Part shown: positions 54,324 to 62,093 of the stretch, piece by piece | Numbering within the stretch: the stretch's first letter is position 1 | Layout of the letters: the number at the start of each line of letters is the position of its first letter | Assembly: GCF_904426505.1 (NCBI RefSeq) | Contig: NZ_CAJGBN010000045.1 | Coordinates: forward strand, 62,001 to 126,000 | Reading direction: 5' to 3' | DNA: 64,000 nt | Source: Rubrivivax sp. A210 | GTDB lineage: Bacteria > Pseudomonadota > Gammaproteobacteria > Burkholderiales > Burkholderiaceae_C | Position numbers and translations under genes: made by a program | Notes under the pieces: model-generated | The model's database searches: none | Seen by the model: the letters and a program-made list of their open reading frames with translations, nothing else | What the model was told of the DNA's origin: nothing

Positions 54324-54553
54324 GCCGCCTTTTCATCCTGCTGGCCCTGGTCGGCGTGGCGCTGTGGTGGTTGTTCGGCCGCCGCCGCGAGCCCATCGAG
54401 CCGCCTGCGGCCAAGCCTGCCAAGCCGACCGCGGCCCAGCCCATGCTGGCCTGCGCGCACTGCGGCGTGCATGTGCCGCGTGACGACGCGTTGTGCGACA
54501 GCGCCGGCCGCGCCTTCTGCAGCGAGGCCCACCGCCTTGCCGGCCCGCGCTGA
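54320..54553 (+). CDS. PP0621 family small zinc-ribbon membrane protein
   Basis: The protein has 77 aa. One N-terminal helix (LFILLALVGVALWWLFG), then a short linker and a CAHCGVHVPRDDAL...FCSEAH zinc-ribbon-like module. It is typical of the small PP0621-type protein encoded just before pilS in Pseudomonas and Burkholderiales. Its role is unknown. Confidence 0.75.
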   Translation: MSRLFILLALVGVALWWLFGRRREPIEPPAAKPAKPTAAQPMLACAHCGVHVPRDDALCDSAGRAFCSEAHRLAGPR

Positions 54554-54565
54554 GCGCCGGCCGCC

Positions 54566-56455
54566 GTGGACGCAACCGAAGCCGACCGCCGCCAGGGTGA
54601 TCGCCGCCGCCGCCGCGGCCGCCGCCGCGACGACGTGGCCCCGGAAGATGCCGACAGCGGGCTGCCGGCCGTGGCCGAGTCCTTCTTCGATCCGGGTTGG
54701 CTGGCCGCCGGCGACGGGCCTCACGAAGGCCGCGGCCGCAGCGAGGGCGAGGGCATGGAAGCGCCGGATCCAGACGGCGCCCTCGCTCGCGTCTACCGCA
54801 CCTATGCCACGGCCCGCGCGGCCATCGGCGTGGGCCTGGTCGGCGTGCAGGGTGTGGGGGCGCTCATCGGTACCCGCAGCTCGGAATGGCTGACCCTGGT
54901 CTCGCTGGTCTATGCGGTGCAGGCCTTCACGCTGTGGCTGCTGCCGCGCTTCCTGCCGCTGGGCCAGCCCTGGATGGGCACCGCCTACCGCCGCCGCCAT
55001 TGGCTGGCGACCATAGGCGTCGACCTGGCGGCCTTCATGTTGCTGCACCTGCTGGAGGTGGGTTCCACCTTCAATTACGCGGCGCTGCTGGTGCTGCCGG
55101 TGCTGATGGCCGGCGTGCTGACCTCGCGCCTGCTCGCCCTGGGCACGGCGGCAGGGGTCTCGTTGATGCTGCTGGCGGCGGCACTGCGCGCCACTTTCGG
55201 CGGCGCCACGCCGGCGCTGATGCTGCAATCGGGCCTGGCGGGCCTGGGCCTCTTCATCATCACGCTGCTGGCCGGCGAACTGGCCGGCCGCCTGGCGCGT
55301 GAGGAGCGCGCCGCGCGTGGCAGCCGCGAACTGGCCCACCAGCAGGCCCAGCTCAACCGCCTGGTGATCGAGGAAATGGCCGACGGCGTGCTGGTCATCG
55401 ACGGCCGGCTGCAGGTGCGCGCGGCCAACCCGGCGGCGCGTGCGCTGCTGGTGGCGCAGGGGCTGGCGCCCTTGGCGCCGTTCACGTTGCAGGGCCTGCC
55501 GGCCTGGGCGGCGCTGCAGCAGGCGGCCGAGCGTGCGCTCGCCGAGGGTGACTGGCCCGAGGCCGGGCGCGACATCCTGCTGGCCTTCGGCGACGGCCAT
55601 ACGCGCACCCTGAGGCTGCGCGTGCGCTTCATGCGCGGCCGCGCCTTCGGCCCCACGGCGCCGTCCGGCGGTGCCGCGGGCGAGCCCTTCGCGGTGCTGC
55701 TGCTGGAAGACCTGCGCACGCTGCAGGCGCGCATCCGGCAGGAGAAGCTGGCGGCGATGGGCCGCGTCTCGGCCGGCATCGCGCACGAGATTCGCAATCC
55801 GCTGGCCGCCATCGCCCAGGCCAATGCGCTGCTGCTCGAAGACGAGCTGAATGCGCCGCAGCGCCAGCTGGCGCAGATGGTGGCCGACAATGTGCAGCGC
55901 CTCAAGCGCCTGGTCGACGACGTGATGGACGTGGCGCCCGGCGCCGAGCCGCTGCCGCGCGCCATCGATGCCGCCAGCGTGGTCGGCAAGGCCGCTGGCG
56001 ACTGGTCGCACACGGTGCAGCTGGCCGATGGTTCGCTGGCGCGCCTGCGCACCGAGCTGCCGGCCGCCGCGCTGGCCGTGGTCTTCGATCCCGACCACCT
56101 GCGCCGCGTGCTCGTCAACCTGCTCGACAACGCGCAGCGCCACGCCAGCGGTGCGCCCGGCAGCATCTTCCTGCGCCTGGCAGTGCGCGACGAAAGCTGG
56201 GCCCTGCTGTCGGTGCTGAGCGATGGCGCGCCCATCGCGCCCGATGTCGAGCGCCATCTCTTCGAGCCCTTCTTCTCGACCCGCAGCCGCGGCTCCGGGC
56301 TGGGCCTGTATATTTGCCGCGAGCTTTGCGAACGCCACGGCGCGAGCATCGAATACCGCCCGCGCCCGGCCGCCGAAAGGCTGCGCAATGAATTCGTGGT
56401 CAGCATGCGGCGCGTCGCGCAGGCCGACGCCAGGCTGGATACCGAACCGGGCTGA
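54566..56455 (+). CDS. pilS: Type IV pilus two-component sensor kinase PilS
   Basis: The protein has 629 aa from GTG 54566. Arg-rich N-terminus, then six membrane helices (about 80-260), a PAS domain (about 275-390), the HisKA H-box RVSAGIAHEIRNPLAAIAQA (His near residue 406) and an ATPase domain with LLDNAQRHAS and GSGLGLYICRELCERHG. It senses pilin in the membrane and controls PilR. It is followed by pilR 5 nt later. An alternative ATG at 54755 would remove the first 63 residues. Confidence 0.93.
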   Translation: MDATEADRRQGDRRRRRGRRRDDVAPEDADSGLPAVAESFFDPGWLAAGDGPHEGRGRSEGEGMEAPDPDGALARVYRTYATARAAIGVGLVGVQGVGALIGTRSSEWLTLVSLVYAVQAFTLWLLPRFLPLGQPWMGTAYRRRHWLATIGVDLAAFMLLHLLEVGSTFNYAALLVLPVLMAGVLTSRLLALGTAAGVSLMLLAAALRATFGGATPALMLQSGLAGLGLFIITLLAGELAGRLAREERAARGSRELAHQQAQLNRLVIEEMADGVLVIDGRLQVRAANPAARALLVAQGLAPLAPFTLQGLPAWAALQQAAERALAEGDWPEAGRDILLAFGDGHTRTLRLRVRFMRGRAFGPTAPSGGAAGEPFAVLLLEDLRTLQARIRQEKLAAMGRVSAGIAHEIRNPLAAIAQANALLLEDELNAPQRQLAQMVADNVQRLKRLVDDVMDVAPGAEPLPRAIDAASVVGKAAGDWSHTVQLADGSLARLRTELPAAALAVVFDPDHLRRVLVNLLDNAQRHASGAPGSIFLRLAVRDESWALLSVLSDGAPIAPDVERHLFEPFFSTRSRGSGLGLYICRELCERHGASIEYRPRPAAERLRNEFVVSMRRVAQADARLDTEPG

Positions 56456-56460
56456 ACCCC

Positions 56461-57915
56461 TTGAGCAATGCTGTCACCCCTCGGCTGCTGGTCGTCGACG
56501 ACGAGCCCGATCTGCGCACCCTGTACGAGCTGACCCTGCTGCGCGAGGGCTATGACATGGCCAGTGCCGGCTCGGTCGAGGAGGCCTGGGCCTTGCTCCA
56601 GGAACGCGGAAGCGCCGGCTTTCAACTCGTCATCACCGACATGCGCCTGCCCGACGGCACGGGCCTCGATCTGCTGCGGCGCATGGACGAGGCCGGCCGG
56701 CGCGAGAAGACCATGGTCATCACGGCCTATGGCTCGCCCGAGAACGCGGTTGAGGCGCTCAAGGCCGGCGCCTACGACTACCTGACCAAGCCAGTCGACC
56801 TGCGCCAGTTTCGCGCCGTCGTGGCCTCGGCCCTGGGGCGTGCGCCCGCGCCCCTGGCGCCGCCGCGCGAACCGTCGGCGCGTGCGGCAGCGCCCCAGCG
56901 CTCGGCGCTGGATCGCATCGTGGGCGATTCGGGCGCCATGCAGCAGGTGCGCGTCCTGGTCGAGAAGGTGGCACGCAGCATGGCCCCGGTGCTGGTGGCC
57001 GGCGAGTCGGGCACGGGCAAGGAATTGGTGGCGCGCGCCATCCACGATTGCTCGCCGCGCGGGGCCGGGCCCTTCGTCGCCGTCAACTGCGGCGCCATTC
57101 CCGAAGCCCTGCTCGAGGCCGAGTTCTTCGGCTACCGAAAAGGCGCCTTCACCGGCGCGCAGGAAGACCGTGAAGGCTTCTTCCAGGCTGCCCAGGGCGG
57201 CACGCTCTTCCTCGACGAGATCGGCGACCTGCCGCTGGCGATGCAGAGCAAGCTGCTGCGCGTGATCCAGGAACGCGCCGTGCGCCCGGTGGGCGCGGTG
57301 ACCGAGGCGCCGGTGAATGTGCGCATCGTCAGCGCCACCCACCGCGACCTCGGCGCCGAGGTGCAGGCGGTGCGCTTCCGCCAGGATCTCTTCTACCGCC
57401 TCAATGTCATCCGCATCACCGTGCCGCCGCTGCGCGAGCGCATTGCCGACCTGCCTGCGCTGTGCGCCGACATCATCGAGCGCATCGCGCGTGAGGCCGG
57501 CGTGCTGCCGGTGCCGGCGCTGGCGCCCGACGCGCTGCAACACCTGCTGCGCTACAGCTTCCCGGGCAATGTGCGCGAGCTCGAGAACCTGCTGCACCGC
57601 GCGCTGGCGCTGTCGGGCGGCCCGACCATAGGCCGCGACGACCTTGGCCTGCCCGACGAGGCGATGCTCGAGCACGGACCTGAGAGCCATTTCGCGCCGT
57701 TGCAGGCGGCCCCCGAGCCTGCCCTCGAGAACGTCGAGTTGCCGGACGATCTTGCTGCCTATCTCGACGCCGTCGAGCGCGAGATCCTCGAGCGCGCGCT
57801 CGAGCGCCACCGCTACAACCGCACCGCCGCCGGTGCCAGCCTGGGCCTGTCGCTGCGCCAGATGCGCTACCGCATGGCGCGGCTGGGGGTCGGGGTCTCC
57901 GACGACAACGGCTAG
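56461..57915 (+). CDS. pilR: Sigma-54-dependent response regulator PilR
   Basis: The protein has 484 aa from TTG 56461 (no ATG in frame). Receiver with D60 (ITDMRLPDG), AAA+ domain with VAGESGTGKELVARAI (near 180), GAFTGA loop (near 227) and GGTLFLDEIGDLPL, and a Fis-type HTH (about 446-476, RTAAGASLGLSLRQMRYRMA). It activates pilA transcription with RpoN. pilA is not in the window. Confidence 0.95.
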   Translation: MSNAVTPRLLVVDDEPDLRTLYELTLLREGYDMASAGSVEEAWALLQERGSAGFQLVITDMRLPDGTGLDLLRRMDEAGRREKTMVITAYGSPENAVEALKAGAYDYLTKPVDLRQFRAVVASALGRAPAPLAPPREPSARAAAPQRSALDRIVGDSGAMQQVRVLVEKVARSMAPVLVAGESGTGKELVARAIHDCSPRGAGPFVAVNCGAIPEALLEAEFFGYRKGAFTGAQEDREGFFQAAQGGTLFLDEIGDLPLAMQSKLLRVIQERAVRPVGAVTEAPVNVRIVSATHRDLGAEVQAVRFRQDLFYRLNVIRITVPPLRERIADLPALCADIIERIAREAGVLPVPALAPDALQHLLRYSFPGNVRELENLLHRALALSGGPTIGRDDLGLPDEAMLEHGPESHFAPLQAAPEPALENVELPDDLAAYLDAVEREILERALERHRYNRTAAGASLGLSLRQMRYRMARLGVGVSDDNG

Positions 57916-57925
57916 CGCCCGGGCG

Positions 57926-58513
57926 ATGCCGCGTCGCGAGGTCTGGCACAACGGTTGGTGGCGTCCGGCGCATGCGCTGGCTTCACCGAACTTCGGCCCG
58001 CGCCCGGCGCAGACGGCCGTCACACTGGCAGTGATCCATTCCATCAGCCTGCCGCCGGGGCACTACCGGGGCGACGCCGTTGCGCGACTGTTCACCAACC
58101 GCCTGGACTGCAGCGCCCATCCCTGTTTCGAAGGCCTACGCGGGCTCGAGGTCTCGGCCCATTTCTTCGTGCGGCGCAGTGGCCGCGTGCTGCAGTTCGT
58201 CTCCTGCGAGCAGCGCGCGTGGCATGCCGGGCGTTCGCAATGGCGGGGGCGCGACAACTGCAACGATTGGTCGATAGGCATCGAGCTCGAAGGCCTGGAA
58301 GGCGACGCCTTCGAGCCGGCGCAGATACAAAGTCTTGCGCATCTGCTGCGCGCGCTGGTGCGCCGCTATCCCATCGCCGAGGCCGTTGGCCACGAGCACA
58401 TCGCGCCCGGCCGCAAGGGCGATCCCGGCGCCGGCTTCGACTGGCGGGGCCTGAAGCGCGCATTGCGCGAAGGCGGGCCGCGCCTGCCGGTGATCGAAGA
58501 CCGCAAGGCCTGA
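57926..58513 (+). CDS. ampD: 1,6-anhydro-N-acetylmuramyl-L-alanine amidase AmpD
   Basis: The protein has 195 aa and is cytoplasmic. Zinc-site His in TLAVIHSISLPPG, the middle ERAWHAG-type region EQRAWHAGRSQWRGRDNCN, and the second His and Asp in GHEHIAPGRKGDPG. It recycles anhydro-muropeptides. It starts 10 nt after pilR. Confidence 0.95.
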   Translation: MPRREVWHNGWWRPAHALASPNFGPRPAQTAVTLAVIHSISLPPGHYRGDAVARLFTNRLDCSAHPCFEGLRGLEVSAHFFVRRSGRVLQFVSCEQRAWHAGRSQWRGRDNCNDWSIGIELEGLEGDAFEPAQIQSLAHLLRALVRRYPIAEAVGHEHIAPGRKGDPGAGFDWRGLKRALREGGPRLPVIEDRKA

Positions 58514-58531
58514 ATCGGCGCGGCCTTGCGG
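58501..58531 (+). terminator. Hairpin overlapping the ampD stop codon
   Basis: A perfect 10-bp stem CCGCAAGGCC / GGCCTTGCGG with an 11-base loop. The left arm encodes the last residues of AmpD. No U-tract follows, so termination efficiency is uncertain. Confidence 0.45.
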
Positions 58532-58687
58532 GCCGAATCGCCGGTTTGCGCTCGTCTTCTGAGGCTTCTGACAGGGCATGGCTGGCCGGCCGCGGCATGG
58601 CGCACAGTGGTTGCCCGCAAACCCGCGCAGGGCTCCTCGCCAGGCCTGCATGAAGGCCGACCCCCGATTCGGGTAGAACCCGACGGC

Positions 58688-58736
58688 ACACTAGCGCTAG
58701 TGGCTTGATGGGGTGCTGCACCCCAGATATAGTGTG
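58688..58736 (+). promoter_or_regulatory. nrdAB promoter with two NrdR-like boxes
   Basis: TTGATG (58705-58710), exactly 17 bases, and TATAGT (58728-58733) make a good sigma-70 promoter. Box 1, ACACTAGCGCTAGTGG (58688-58703), a near-perfect palindrome, abuts the -35. Box 2, CCCCAGATATAGTGTG (58721-58736), covers the -10. Centre spacing is 33 bp, about three helical turns, as known for NrdR box pairs. NrdR would repress when dATP is high. Confidence 0.75.
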
Positions 58737-58793
58737 CGGGAGCGACAGCGCGATGACAGCGCAAGCCGCCGGCACCCTCTGCAGTTGGCATCT

Positions 58794-58837
58794 CTGTGCA
58801 ACGCCTGTGGGCCGCCTGTGGACTTCCTGTGATCGAA
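58794..58837 (+). repeat. Four CTGTG repeats at exact 11-bp spacing in the nrdA leader
   Basis: CTGTG occurs at 58794, 58805, 58816 and 58827. The units are CTGTGCAACGC, CTGTGGGCCGC, CTGTGGACTTC and CTGTGATCGAA. The phase is one DNA turn, so all face the same side. They lie about 55-90 nt downstream of the predicted transcription start. The third unit resembles the DnaA-box core TGTGGATAA. Confidence 0.75.
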
Positions 58838-58990
58838 GGGCCGCGCCGCGAGGTGCGGTTTTCGGCGGCTTGGCTTCCTTGCCGCTTGATGGCTCCGGCA
58901 AAGCACCCGAGAGACCCGCGAGATTGCGCCAACGGCGCCCGGCTTCGGCCGCACCAAGAACCCAACGAGCACACCAGGACAGGGGAAAGC

Positions 58991-61855
58991 ATGCAAGCAA
59001 TCCAGACCACCGCGGCGCCCGGCGCCACCTCGGCCCGCACCAGCACGCCAGCCGGTAGCGCAGCGGCCGCCGCGGCCTATGCCGCCTACCACATCATTCG
59101 CCGCAACGGCGCCGTGGTCGGCTTCGAGCCCAACAAGATCGCCGTGGCATTGATGAAGGCCTTCCTCGCGGTGCATGGCACCCAGGGCGCGGCCTCGGCC
59201 AGTGTGCGCGAGACGGTCGAGGGCCTGACCGAGGCGGTGGTACGCGCGCTGCTGCGCTCGCGCCCGGGCGGCGGCACCTTCCACATCGAGGACGTGCAAG
59301 ACCACGTCGAGCTCGGCCTCATGCGGGGCGGCCATCACGAGGTGGCGCGCGCCTACGTGCTCTACCGCGAGCGCCGTTCGCAGGAGCGTGCGCGCCAGGG
59401 CGCACAGGCGCGGCCCCGTGCGCCCGAGCTGCATGTGCTCGAAGGCGGCCAGCGCGTGCCGCTGGACATGGATGCGCTGCGCGACCTGGTCGAATCGGCC
59501 TGCGCCGGCCTGGGCGCCGACGTCAAGGCCGAGCCCATCCTGGCCGAGACGCGCCGCAACCTCTATGACGGCGTGCCGCTCGACGAGGTCTTCAAGGCCG
59601 CCATCATGGCCGCGCGCACGCTGATCGAGAAGGAGCCGGCCTACACCCGCGCCACCGCGCGCCTGCTGCTGCACACGGTGCGCCGCGAGGTATTGGGTGA
59701 GAACGCGACCCAGGCCGCGATGGCCACGCGCTATGCCGACTACTTCCCGCAGTTCATCAAGAAGGGCGTACAGGCCGAACTGCTGGACGAGCGGCTGCAG
59801 CAGTACGACCTGGCCCGCCTGGGCGCCGCGCTCGACGCCAGCCGCGACCTGCAGTTCGACTACCTCGGCCTGCAAACCCTGTACGACCGCTACTTCCTGC
59901 ACATCGATGAAGTGCGCATCGAGCTGCCCCAGGCCTTCTTCATGCGCGTGGCCATGGGCCTGGCGCTGAACGAGGTCGACCGCGAGGCGCGCGCCATCGA
60001 GTTCTACGACGTGCTGTCGCGCTTCGACTTCATGAGCAGCACGCCCACGCTTTTCAACAGCGGCACGCGGCGCTCGCAGCTCAGCAGCTGCTACCTCACG
60101 ACGGTGGCCGATGATCTCGACGGCATCTATGAAGCGCTGAAGGAGAACGCGCTGCTGAGCAAGTTTGCCGGCGGCCTGGGCAACGACTGGACGCGCGTGC
60201 GGGCGCTGGGCAGCTACATCAAGGGCACGAACGGCAAGAGCCAGGGCGTGGTGCCGTTCCTGAAGGTGGTCAACGACACCGCGGTGGCGGTCAACCAGGG
60301 CGGCAAGCGCAAGGGTGCCGTCTGCGCCTACCTGGAGACCTGGCACCTCGACCTGGAGGAGTTCCTCGAGCTGCGCAAGAACACCGGCGACGACCGCCGG
60401 CGCACGCACGACATGAACACCGCCAACTGGATCCCCGATCTCTTCATGCGGCGCGTTGTCGAGGGCGGCGAGTGGACGCTGTTCAGCCCCAGCACCTGCC
60501 CCGACCTGCACGACAAGTTCGGCCGCGACTTCGAGGCCGCCTACACCGCCTACGAGGCCCAGGTCGACCGTGGCGAGATCAAGCTTTTCAAGCGCATGCG
60601 CGCGGTGGACCTGTGGCGCAAGATGCTCTCGATGCTGTTCGAGACCGGCCATCCCTGGTTCACCTTCAAGGACGCCTGCAATGTGCGCAGCCCGCAGCAG
60701 CATGTGGGCGTCGTTCACTCGTCCAACCTGTGTACCGAGATCACGCTCAACACCAGTGACGGCGAGATCGCGGTCTGCAACCTGGGCAGCGTCAACCTGG
60801 CCCAGCATCTGCTGAACGGCGAGATCGACCAGGCCAAGCTCAAGCAGACCGTGGCCACGGCCATGCGCATGCTCGACAACGTCATCGACATCAATTACTA
60901 CGCCGTGCGCAAGGCGCGCGACAGCAACCTGCGCCACCGGCCCGTGGGCCTGGGCATCATGGGCTTCCAGGATTGCCTGTACCAGTTGCGCCTGCCCTAT
61001 GCCAGCGACGAAGCGGTGGCGTTCGCTGACCGCAGCATGGAGGCTGTCTGCTATCACGCCTACTGGGCCAGCACTGAACTGGCGGCTGAGCGTGGCCGCT
61101 ACAGCAGCTACCGTGGCAGCCTGTGGGATCGCGGCATCCTGCCGCAGGATTCGCTGGAACTGCTGCGCGAGCAGCGCGGCGGCCATCTCGAGGTCGACAC
61201 CAGCAGCAGCATGGACTGGGATGCCCTGCGCCAGCGCATTGCCCTGCACGGCATGCGCAACAGCAATTGCGTGGCCATTGCGCCCACCGCCACCATCAGC
61301 AACATCATCGGCGTCGATGCCTCCATCGAGCCGAGCTTTGCCAACCTCTCGGTCAAGAGCAATCTCTCGGGCGAGTTCACCGTGGTCAACGAGTACCTGG
61401 TGCGCGACCTCAAGAAGCTCGGCCTGTGGGACGACGTGATGGTGATGGACCTCAAGCACTTCGATGGCTCGCTGCGCGCCATCGACCGCGTGCCCGAGGA
61501 ACTGAAGCGCCTCTACGGCACCGCTTTCGAGGTCGATGCGACTTGGCTCGTCGAGGCCGGCTCGCGGCGCCAGAAGTGGATCGACCAGGCGCAGTCGCTC
61601 AACATCTACATGGCCGGTGCTTCGGGCCGCAAGCTCGACGAGACCTACAAGCTGGCCTGGCTGCGCGGCCTCAAGACCACCTACTACCTGCGCACCACCA
61701 GCGCCACCTATTCCGAGAAGTCGACGGTGGCCCCGGGCGCGCTCAATGCGGTGTCGAACACGCAGTCGGCATCGGGTGCTTCGGCATCCAATGAGCCGGG
61801 GTCGGATGTGAAGTTCTGTTCCATCGACAACCCCGATTGCGAGGCATGTCAATGA
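58991..61855 (+). CDS. nrdA: Ribonucleoside-diphosphate reductase, alpha subunit (class Ia)
   Basis: The protein has 954 aa. The N-terminus has an ATP-cone (about 33-130, HIIRRNGAVVGFEPNKI) and probably a second degenerate cone (about 155-240). Catalytic residues: C367 (LSSCYL), N579, C581 and E583 (SNLCTEI), C596 (AVCNLGSVN). The flexible tail ends NPDCEACQ, with C950 and C953 that re-reduce the active site. It reduces NDPs to dNDPs with NrdB. A near-copy of the tail occurs downstream (61891-61956). Confidence 0.97.
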   Translation: MQAIQTTAAPGATSARTSTPAGSAAAAAAYAAYHIIRRNGAVVGFEPNKIAVALMKAFLAVHGTQGAASASVRETVEGLTEAVVRALLRSRPGGGTFHIEDVQDHVELGLMRGGHHEVARAYVLYRERRSQERARQGAQARPRAPELHVLEGGQRVPLDMDALRDLVESACAGLGADVKAEPILAETRRNLYDGVPLDEVFKAAIMAARTLIEKEPAYTRATARLLLHTVRREVLGENATQAAMATRYADYFPQFIKKGVQAELLDERLQQYDLARLGAALDASRDLQFDYLGLQTLYDRYFLHIDEVRIELPQAFFMRVAMGLALNEVDREARAIEFYDVLSRFDFMSSTPTLFNSGTRRSQLSSCYLTTVADDLDGIYEALKENALLSKFAGGLGNDWTRVRALGSYIKGTNGKSQGVVPFLKVVNDTAVAVNQGGKRKGAVCAYLETWHLDLEEFLELRKNTGDDRRRTHDMNTANWIPDLFMRRVVEGGEWTLFSPSTCPDLHDKFGRDFEAAYTAYEAQVDRGEIKLFKRMRAVDLWRKMLSMLFETGHPWFTFKDACNVRSPQQHVGVVHSSNLCTEITLNTSDGEIAVCNLGSVNLAQHLLNGEIDQAKLKQTVATAMRMLDNVIDINYYAVRKARDSNLRHRPVGLGIMGFQDCLYQLRLPYASDEAVAFADRSMEAVCYHAYWASTELAAERGRYSSYRGSLWDRGILPQDSLELLREQRGGHLEVDTSSSMDWDALRQRIALHGMRNSNCVAIAPTATISNIIGVDASIEPSFANLSVKSNLSGEFTVVNEYLVRDLKKLGLWDDVMVMDLKHFDGSLRAIDRVPEELKRLYGTAFEVDATWLVEAGSRRQKWIDQAQSLNIYMAGASGRKLDETYKLAWLRGLKTTYYLRTTSATYSEKSTVAPGALNAVSNTQSASGASASNEPGSDVKFCSIDNPDCEACQ

Positions 61856-61890
61856 GTAGGCCTGAGGGCAAGGGGCTGCGGCGAAGGCTC

Positions 61891-61956
61891 ATGTCGCGCA
61901 GCGACGTGAAGCGAAGCGGCCGTAGCCACAACCCCGATTGCGAAGCCTGCCAATGA
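61891..61956 (+). pseudogene. Short ORF repeating the NrdA redox tail
   Basis: A 21-codon ORF (ATG 61891, TGA 61954). It encodes SDVK, six residues, then NPDCEACQ and stop. NrdA itself ends SDVK, five residues, NPDCEACQ and stop. The copy is 101 bases downstream and in another frame. In the last eight codons the three base differences are all synonymous. It may be a remnant of a partial nrdA duplication or a real small peptide. There is no strong ribosome site. Confidence 0.5.
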
Positions 61957-61963
61957 GCATCGC

Positions 61964-61993
61964 AAGGCCCCGAGGCGCAGGCTTCGGTGCCTT
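61964..61993 (+). other. Stem-loop in the nrdA-nrdB spacer
   Basis: AAGGCCCCGAGGC / GCTTCGGTGCCTT with loop GCAG: 13 positions with one mismatch and one G-T. No U-tract. It may mark processing or partial termination between nrdA and nrdB. Confidence 0.5.
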
Positions 61994-62041
61994 GTCGATG
62001 CGCTGCTGCAACAACGAGTCCGACACCATGTCAACCAGTGC

Positions 62042-62070
62042 TTGGTGTTCGCGCGCAACACTCCGATAAT
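62042..62070 (+). promoter_or_regulatory. Candidate internal promoter of nrdB with a spacer palindrome
   Basis: TTGGTG (62042-62047), 17 bases, GATAAT (62065-62070). The inverted repeat GTGTT-N7-AACAC (62045-62061) fills the spacer. The predicted start is about 17 nt before ATG 62094. Confidence 0.5.
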
Positions 62071-62093
62071 TCGGGCCCACAGGACATACACAC

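Larger units (their letters stand above)
58532..58990 (+). other. Long nrdA upstream region and leader
   Basis: About 460 bases without a gene. It holds the promoter and NrdR-like boxes (58688-58736), the phased repeat (58794-58837) and a leader of about 250 nt ending in AGGGGAAAGC before ATG 58991. In-frame codons upstream of 58991 do not look like NrdA. The stretch 58532-58687 shows no feature I can name. Confidence 0.6.

Noticed and set aside
58697..61852. Minus-strand frame of about 1050 codons opposite nrdA
   Set aside because: Antisense of a conserved gene; no domain seen.
61849..62091. 80-codon minus-strand frame in the nrdA-nrdB spacer
   Set aside because: It covers the promoter-like and hairpin sequences and has no recognisable domain or ribosome site. 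I kept only the plus-strand tail repeat.
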